A stretch of DNA of 17,845 nucleotides, taken from assembly GCA_041946965.1 (NCBI GenBank), contig JBHGBM010000102.1:1-17845 (forward strand). Direction: 5' to 3'. Every line of letters starts with the position of its first letter. Within the stretch, counting starts at the first letter, position 1. Position numbers and translations under genes: made by a program. Below are positions 14,190 to 17,845 of the stretch, in pieces. The notes under the pieces were generated by a model. It was not told the origin of the DNA. It was given only the letters and a program-made list of their open reading frames with translations, and did not search any database. The stretch is from JBHGBM01 sp041946965 (GTDB lineage: Bacteria > Acidobacteriota > Terriglobia > Bryobacterales > Bryobacteraceae).

Positions 14190-15344
14190 ATGGCAAAACA
14201 CTTCGCCCCGCGGCGCGGTTTCCTTCAGCGCCTGGCGGGATTCGCGGGCGTGTCCGCGGCGGCCGCCGCGGGTTCGAGCGCCCAGGCCCAGACCGGTCCC
14301 GGCGGCCTCCCGCTTCCCTGGTTCGCGCGCGCCCAGAACTATAAATCGCTGAAACAGTCCAGCCACGACACCACCGGCGGCAACGCCGACCGCTGGCCGA
14401 TCAAGCCCGGCGATACCCAGGAGGTGTTCAACTCCAAGGGGCCGGGCGTGGTGACCCACATCTGGTTCACCATCGCCGCGCAGAGCCGCGACCACCTCAA
14501 GGAGGTCGTCTTGCGCATGTACTGGGACGGCAACTCGAAACCGAGCGTCGAGACGCCCGTCGGCGACTTCTTCGGCCTCAACCTGGGGCAGTACAACGTC
14601 TACCAGTCCGCGTTTCTGAACAACTCCCCGATCCGCGCGCTGAACTGCTACTTCCCCATGCCGTTCCGCACCGGCGCGCGCATCACCGTGACCAACGAGG
14701 GCAAGCTGCCTATCGGCGCGTTCTATTCCAACATCGACTACCAGCTTGTGCCATCGCTTCCCGCCGACGCGCTCTACTTCCACGCGCAGTACCGGCAGAA
14801 GACCCCCACCGATATTCTGCCGGCGGGCGACGGCAAGAACCCGGACGGCAGCCGCAACTACGTCTATGCCGAGACCAGGGGCCGCGGGCACCTGATGGGC
14901 GTGACGCTCGGCTGGGTGCAGAACGCCGAGAACTGGATGGGCGAAGGCGACGACATGATCTTCATTGACGACGAAGCCAAGCCCATCATCATCGGCACCG
15001 GTTCGGAGGATTACTTCTGCGGCGCGTGGAATTTCGGCGGGCGCGATACCGCGGTGCCGTTCGCGCACCTGTACAACGGCGCGCACCTGATCACCGCGCC
15101 GGAGCACACCGGCGGGCGATATTGCCTTTACCGCTGGCACGCGGACAACCCGGTGACCTTCACCCGCTACATGAAGCACACCATGGAGCACGGTCACGCC
15201 AACGACCGCGCGGATAATTACTACTCGGTGTGTTACTGGTACCAGGACAAGCCCTACACGGATTTCCCCGCGCTGCCTCCGGTGGAGCAGCGCATTCCGG
15301 TACTGAAGATGGTGCCGCGTCCGGGCGGCGTGCAGCCCGCGTAA
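14190..15344 (+). CDS. GH172 (DUF2961) family glycoside hydrolase-like protein, Tat-exported
   Basis: This is a 384-residue protein. The N-terminus has a twin-arginine signal (RRGFLQRLAGFAG followed by an alanine-rich core ending AQAQ), so export in folded form is predicted. The mature part is a DUF2961 domain, now classed as GH172. Visible markers are STVETP-like SVETPVGDFFG, the GTGSEDYFCGAWNFG block with E273 and D274, and APEHTGGRYCLYRWH with E305. Characterised GH172 enzymes act on alpha-D-fructofuranosides or on D-/L-arabinofuranosides using two glutamates. E273 fits the nucleophile position and E305 is a candidate second glutamate, by position only. The start codon follows a good promoter without leader. 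The stop overlaps the ribosome binding region of the cupin gene, so both are one operon. The sugar acted on is unknown. Confidence 0.85.
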   Translation: MAKHFAPRRGFLQRLAGFAGVSAAAAAGSSAQAQTGPGGLPLPWFARAQNYKSLKQSSHDTTGGNADRWPIKPGDTQEVFNSKGPGVVTHIWFTIAAQSRDHLKEVVLRMYWDGNSKPSVETPVGDFFGLNLGQYNVYQSAFLNNSPIRALNCYFPMPFRTGARITVTNEGKLPIGAFYSNIDYQLVPSLPADALYFHAQYRQKTPTDILPAGDGKNPDGSRNYVYAETRGRGHLMGVTLGWVQNAENWMGEGDDMIFIDDEAKPIIIGTGSEDYFCGAWNFGGRDTAVPFAHLYNGAHLITAPEHTGGRYCLYRWHADNPVTFTRYMKHTMEHGHANDRADNYYSVCYWYQDKPYTDFPALPPVEQRIPVLKMVPRPGGVQPA

Positions 15345-15355
15345 AAGGAGAGCGT

Positions 15356-15766
15356 ATGAGAATCGTAATCGCGCTGGCGGCCGTGGCGCTCACGGCCGCC
15401 CCGGCCGGCTTCCAGGTGTTTCGCGCCGCCGATCTGAAGGCCCCGGCCAAGACCGGCAAGGTGGCGAACTGGGGCAATCACTCGATGGACCTCGCGCACC
15501 GCGAAAAGAACGGCGAAGCCGAGCTGCACGAGACGCAGAACGACATCTTCGTGGTCCAGAGCGGCGCCGCCACGCTGATCGTGGGTGGGGCTGTGGAGAG
15601 CCCGCGGAAGACGGCGCCGGGCGAGATCCGCGGCGCCGGCATCAAGGGCGGCGAAAAGCACGCCATCGCGGCGGGGGATATCGTGCATATCCCGGCGAAC
15701 ACGCCGCACCAGATGCTGGTGGCGAAGCAGGTGACGTACGCGATTATCAAGGTGGATGTGAGGTAA
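15356..15766 (+). CDS. Small secreted cupin protein
   Basis: This is a 136-residue protein starting at ATG 15356, with AAAGGAG 5 nt upstream, the best Shine-Dalgarno in this region. A signal peptide (RIVIALAAVALTAAPAG) precedes a single cupin barrel. The first motif is degenerate (AELHETQNDIFVVQSGAATL) with one clear histidine. The second is intact in form (AAGDIVHIPANTPHQML). With a single full histidine in each motif it may bind a metal weakly or bind a small ligand instead. It lies 11 bp downstream of the GH172 gene and may act on or sense the product of that enzyme, which is inference from position. The following 114 bp hold no gene; only the promoter-like element before the ATPase is seen there. 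Confidence 0.75.
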   Translation: MRIVIALAAVALTAAPAGFQVFRAADLKAPAKTGKVANWGNHSMDLAHREKNGEAELHETQNDIFVVQSGAATLIVGGAVESPRKTAPGEIRGAGIKGGEKHAIAAGDIVHIPANTPHQMLVAKQVTYAIIKVDVR

Positions 15767-15867
15767 GGCGCGGGGGCCTACAACTCCACGCAAGAAACGC
15801 GAGGGTGGGGTCGGCGTGTCGGCCGGTAATGCCAACCTGCTCCCAAGCGGACAGCCGGCCGCGGGAC

Positions 15868-15873
15868 TACAAT
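15868..15873 (+). promoter_or_regulatory. Candidate -10 box (TACAAT) for the ATPase/DUF4276 pair
   Basis: TACAAT ends exactly 7 nt before an in-frame GTG at 15881, the same geometry as at 14177-14190. It overlaps the earlier ATG at 15872, which therefore could not be translated from a transcript started here. GGACAGCCG lies upstream in both places, but the spacing from CGGACA (15848-15853) is only 14 nt here, short for a -35. Confidence 0.4.
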
Positions 15874-15880
15874 GACGGAC

Positions 15881-17104
15881 GTGACGCCCTTCTTAACGCG
15901 TGTCGTTCTGAAGAACTACAAGAGTATTGCCGGGAGTGAGGTAGACTTGCGCGCGTTGACCTTCCTGGTGGGACCAAACGGCTCCGGGAAGAGCAACTTT
16001 TTAGACGCCCTGCGGTTCACCAGCGATTCGCTGCGCAGCTCGCTCGACAACGCCTTGCGCGAGCGCGGAGGCATCGCCGAAGTGCGCCGTCGCAGCGGTG
16101 GGCACCCTACCCACTTCGGAATCCGGCTGGAATTTAAGTTGCCTTCCGCCGTAGGCCACTATGCCTTCAAAATTGGCGCGCGTCCGCAAGGCGGCTACGA
16201 GGTTCAGACCGAGCAGTGCATGATTCGTGGACCCGAGGTAACCAGTTTTCTGGTGGTCACAGGAGAGGTTAAGGAGTTTCAACTAAGCGGAACACGAAAC
16301 GGCATAGCTCCTCCAGCCGCCCTGAAGGACCGTCTTTACCTGGTAAACGTCTCAGGCGTGCCGGAATTCAGGCCTGTCTACGATGCTCTGTCAAGGATGG
16401 GTTTCTACAACCTGAATCCGGATAGGATACGCGATTTCCAGCCACCGGATTCCGGAGAGCTTCTTGCCCGCGACGGCGGAAACCTGACCAGCGTGCTGAG
16501 GCAACTCGCCGTACGGGACGAGGCCCGGAAGAAACGTATCGAGGAGTATCTTTCTTCGATCGTTCCCGGCGTCAGTGGCGTCGAGGTTAAAGACGTCCCA
16601 CCCAAAGCTACATTAGAGTTCCGGCAGGAAGTCGCGGGTTCCAACGATCCGTGGCGCTTCTTCGCGGGCAACATGTCGGACGGAACGCTTCGTGCGCTCG
16701 GCATTCTCGTCGCCCTGTTTCAATCTCTGGACTCAGCCGCCACAAGCACGCCTCTGGTAGGCATTGAAGAGCCGGAAATCGCCTTGCATCCCGCGGCGGC
16801 CGGCGCACTACTTGACGCACTCAGGGAGGCGAGCCAGTCAACGCAAGTCATTGTCACGACGCACAGCCCTGATCTGTTGGACAGCGCGGATATTGAGGCC
16901 GAGCTCCTCCTTGCCGTCCATGCCGAAAAGGGGACGACGCAGATTGCTCCAGTCGATGAGGCCAGCCGCGAGGCCGTGCACAAGGGGCTCTACACGCCTG
17001 GAGAACTCCTCCGGCTTGACCAGTTACGGCCCGACGTCAAGCTTTTCGGCCCAAAACCTCCGAAGCAACTGGATCTGAATCTCTTTGACGGAGCAGGACT
17101 GTGA
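15881..17104 (+). CDS. SMC/OLD-like ABC ATPase (AAA_21 type), partner of DUF4276 protein
   Basis: This 407-residue protein keeps a full ABC ATPase set. It has Walker A GPNGSGKS at 31-38 and an ABC-signature-like region MSDGTLRALGIL at 265-276. Walker B is LVGIEEPEIALHP, with E296-E297, and the switch histidine is H328 in THSPDLLD. The opening LTRVVLKNYKSI is typical of the RecF/OLD/SMC-like family. The middle (about 60-250) carries no coiled coil of SMC length and no nuclease domain, so catalysis on nucleic acid probably lies in the partner. GTG 15881 is preferred from promoter geometry; ATG 15872 adds three residues. Codon use differs from the neighbours, with CTA, ATA and TTA present. For example, bases 16201-16260 are 33 of 60 GC against 39 of 60 at 14641-14700. 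It overlaps the next gene as GTGA. An anti-phage role is inference. Confidence 0.85.
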   Translation: MTPFLTRVVLKNYKSIAGSEVDLRALTFLVGPNGSGKSNFLDALRFTSDSLRSSLDNALRERGGIAEVRRRSGGHPTHFGIRLEFKLPSAVGHYAFKIGARPQGGYEVQTEQCMIRGPEVTSFLVVTGEVKEFQLSGTRNGIAPPAALKDRLYLVNVSGVPEFRPVYDALSRMGFYNLNPDRIRDFQPPDSGELLARDGGNLTSVLRQLAVRDEARKKRIEEYLSSIVPGVSGVEVKDVPPKATLEFRQEVAGSNDPWRFFAGNMSDGTLRALGILVALFQSLDSAATSTPLVGIEEPEIALHPAAAGALLDALREASQSTQVIVTTHSPDLLDSADIEAELLLAVHAEKGTTQIAPVDEASREAVHKGLYTPGELLRLDQLRPDVKLFGPKPPKQLDLNLFDGAGL

Positions 17105-17700
17105 CGCCGGTCAAAGTCGGTCTTGTGGTGGAAGGCCACGGCGACTTTAAGGCGGCTCCTATTCTGTTTCGTCGAATTGGACAGGATATCGATCCCAGTG
17201 TGGCCCTGGATATTCAGCAGCCAATCCGGAGGCCGCGCAGCAGCCTGGTGCGCAAGGCTGGTGAACTCGAACGGGCTGTCGAACTGGCCGCGCTTAAAGT
17301 ACGTCCGCGTGGAGGGGTCTTCGTCCTCTTCGACAGCGACGATGACTGCCCGGCTGAGTTGGCCCCACCTCTCCTGGAGCGCGCGCAGGGTGCAGGGATG
17401 GGACTGCCGGTGTTCCTGATCCTCCCCCAGTGTGAATTTGAGGGTTGGTTTCTGGCATCCGCTGAGTCGATTCGGGGAAAGCGAGGGCTTCCCGCCGATT
17501 TGGCCCCTCCTCAAAACCCAGAAGAGATTCGGGACGCCAAGAAATGGCTTCGCGAGCGTATGCACCCCCACGTGTATTCCGAGACCATAGACCAGCCTGC
17601 GCTGGCGTCGATATTCGACCTGAACCAAGCGAAATCCGCGAAGTCATTCGAGAAGTGCTATCGCGACCTACGGTCGTTGATCGAGCGGTTTCGTGGCTGA
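17101..17700 (+). CDS. DUF4276 family protein (TOPRIM-like), candidate effector of the ATPase pair
   Basis: This is a 199-residue protein starting with GTG, overlapping the ATPase stop (GTGA). VGLVVEGHGDFKAAP places E11 in the position of the TOPRIM glutamate. VFVLFDSDDDCP gives D78, D80 and D82 in a DxDxD arrangement after a hydrophobic strand. CEFEGWFLA (111-119) and KSFEKCYRDL near the end are further DUF4276 features. In TOPRIM proteins the glutamate and the DxD bind Mg2+ for nucleotidyl transfer or strand cleavage. The gene seems complete at both ends. The partnership resembles systems in which an ABC ATPase controls a TOPRIM nuclease, such as OLD (fused) and PARIS (AriA ATPase with a DUF4435 AriB). 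DUF4276 is a different family, so nuclease activity here is a proposal. Confidence 0.82.
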   Translation: MTPVKVGLVVEGHGDFKAAPILFRRIGQDIDPSVALDIQQPIRRPRSSLVRKAGELERAVELAALKVRPRGGVFVLFDSDDDCPAELAPPLLERAQGAGMGLPVFLILPQCEFEGWFLASAESIRGKRGLPADLAPPQNPEEIRDAKKWLRERMHPHVYSETIDQPALASIFDLNQAKSAKSFEKCYRDLRSLIERFRG

Positions 17701-17702
17701 TT

Positions 17703-17780
17703 CGGAGCCGGGTAACGATTCGGCTGGACGATGACGTTCTGGACTGGTTTCGCCGGCAGGTTGCTGAGGCGGGAGGCGCG
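17703..17780 (+). pseudogene. Remnant of a BrnA-like antitoxin gene
   Basis: The frame reads RSRVTIRLDDDVLDWFRRQ followed by VAEAGGA, closely resembling the core of BrnA antitoxins, which usually continue into a ribbon-helix-helix-like NYQTLIN segment. Neither a start codon with an N-terminal part nor that C-terminal part is present: the reading departs from the family just after AGG. No BrnT toxin gene precedes it. The piece sits directly after the DUF4276 stop and just before the putative insertion-sequence end, so it looks like a gene broken on both sides. Some flanking residues may be chance. Confidence 0.5.
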
Positions 17781-17790
17781 TGCCTTTCGG

Positions 17791-17845
17791 TGTCGTTAGT
17801 TTGTCAAGATGTCCGGTTTTATTAGCACGTGAATTGTCCGCTTTG
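17791..17845. mobile_element. Putative left end of an insertion sequence (continues outside window)
   Basis: The stretch begins TGTCGTTAGTTTGTCAAG and contains two near copies of a short motif in direct orientation, TGTCCGGTTTT at 17810-17820 and TGTCCGCTTTG at 17835-17845, 25 nt apart. Repeated short terminal motifs of this kind are typical of the transposase-binding ends of IS21- and IS481-like elements. The exact left boundary is uncertain; 17791 is chosen because it begins with TG and coincides with the loss of BrnA similarity. No transposase coding sequence is inside the window. Confidence 0.5.

Noticed and set aside
11895..15197. 1100-codon open frame on the minus strand opposite the protease and GH172 genes
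   Set aside because: It is antisense to two well-supported proteins, is rich in His, Arg, Gly and Ala with no recognisable domain, and crosses the 14190 promoter. Such frames are expected by chance in GC-rich codon use.

Overview
The window looks like chromosomal DNA of a GC-rich acidobacterium of the Solibacter/Bryobacter type. The clearest taxonomic hint is the 738-residue secreted protease at 11934-14150. It ends in what I recognise as the TIGR03437 C-terminal domain, which is expanded in Solibacter-like Acidobacteriota. Twin-arginine-exported enzymes, bicupins, a GH172/DUF2961 protein and an exosortase/EpsI pair fit that placement. The assignment is by recognition only; no search was run.

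Layout. 3-1633 (+): the C-terminus of an OPT-family oligopeptide transporter, overlapping (ATGA) a putative HExxPGH metallopeptidase. 1694-2938 (+): a Cys/Met-metabolism PLP enzyme. 2946-4205 (-): comF followed directly by an HNH endonuclease. 4333-6826 (-): a three-gene operon with stop/start overlaps, encoding an NlpC/P60 endopeptidase, an L-Ala-D/L-Glu-type epimerase and a D-Ala-D-Ala dipeptidase. This is a murein-peptide degradation set whose members all carry export signals. 6864-7700 (+): a secreted bicupin, divergent from that operon across only 37 bp. 7714-7786: a long imperfect hairpin repeat between convergent genes. 7829-9342 (-): exosortase followed by EpsI. 9408-11294 (+): a MntH (NRAMP) transporter fused to a UspA domain. 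11390-14150 (+): a secreted unknown protein and the multidomain matrixin-type protease. 14190-15766 (+): a Tat-exported GH172-like hydrolase and a small secreted cupin.

15881-17700 (+) differs in character. Its GC is lower and it uses codons such as CTA, ATA and TTA. It encodes an SMC/OLD-like ABC ATPase and, overlapping GTGA, a DUF4276 protein with TOPRIM-type acidic motifs. This ATPase plus TOPRIM pair is the best candidate for a defence or mobile module. It is followed by a short remnant resembling the BrnA antitoxin, and then by what looks like the left end of an insertion sequence that runs off the window.

A cross-cutting pattern is the placement of -10-like TANNNT boxes exactly 7 nt before the start codon of several genes (6864, 9408, 14190 and 15881). 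Another TACAAT lies just upstream of 1694. This suggests that leaderless or near-leaderless transcripts are common here. No rRNA, tRNA or CRISPR array was found. No stretch longer than 300 bases lacks a gene.
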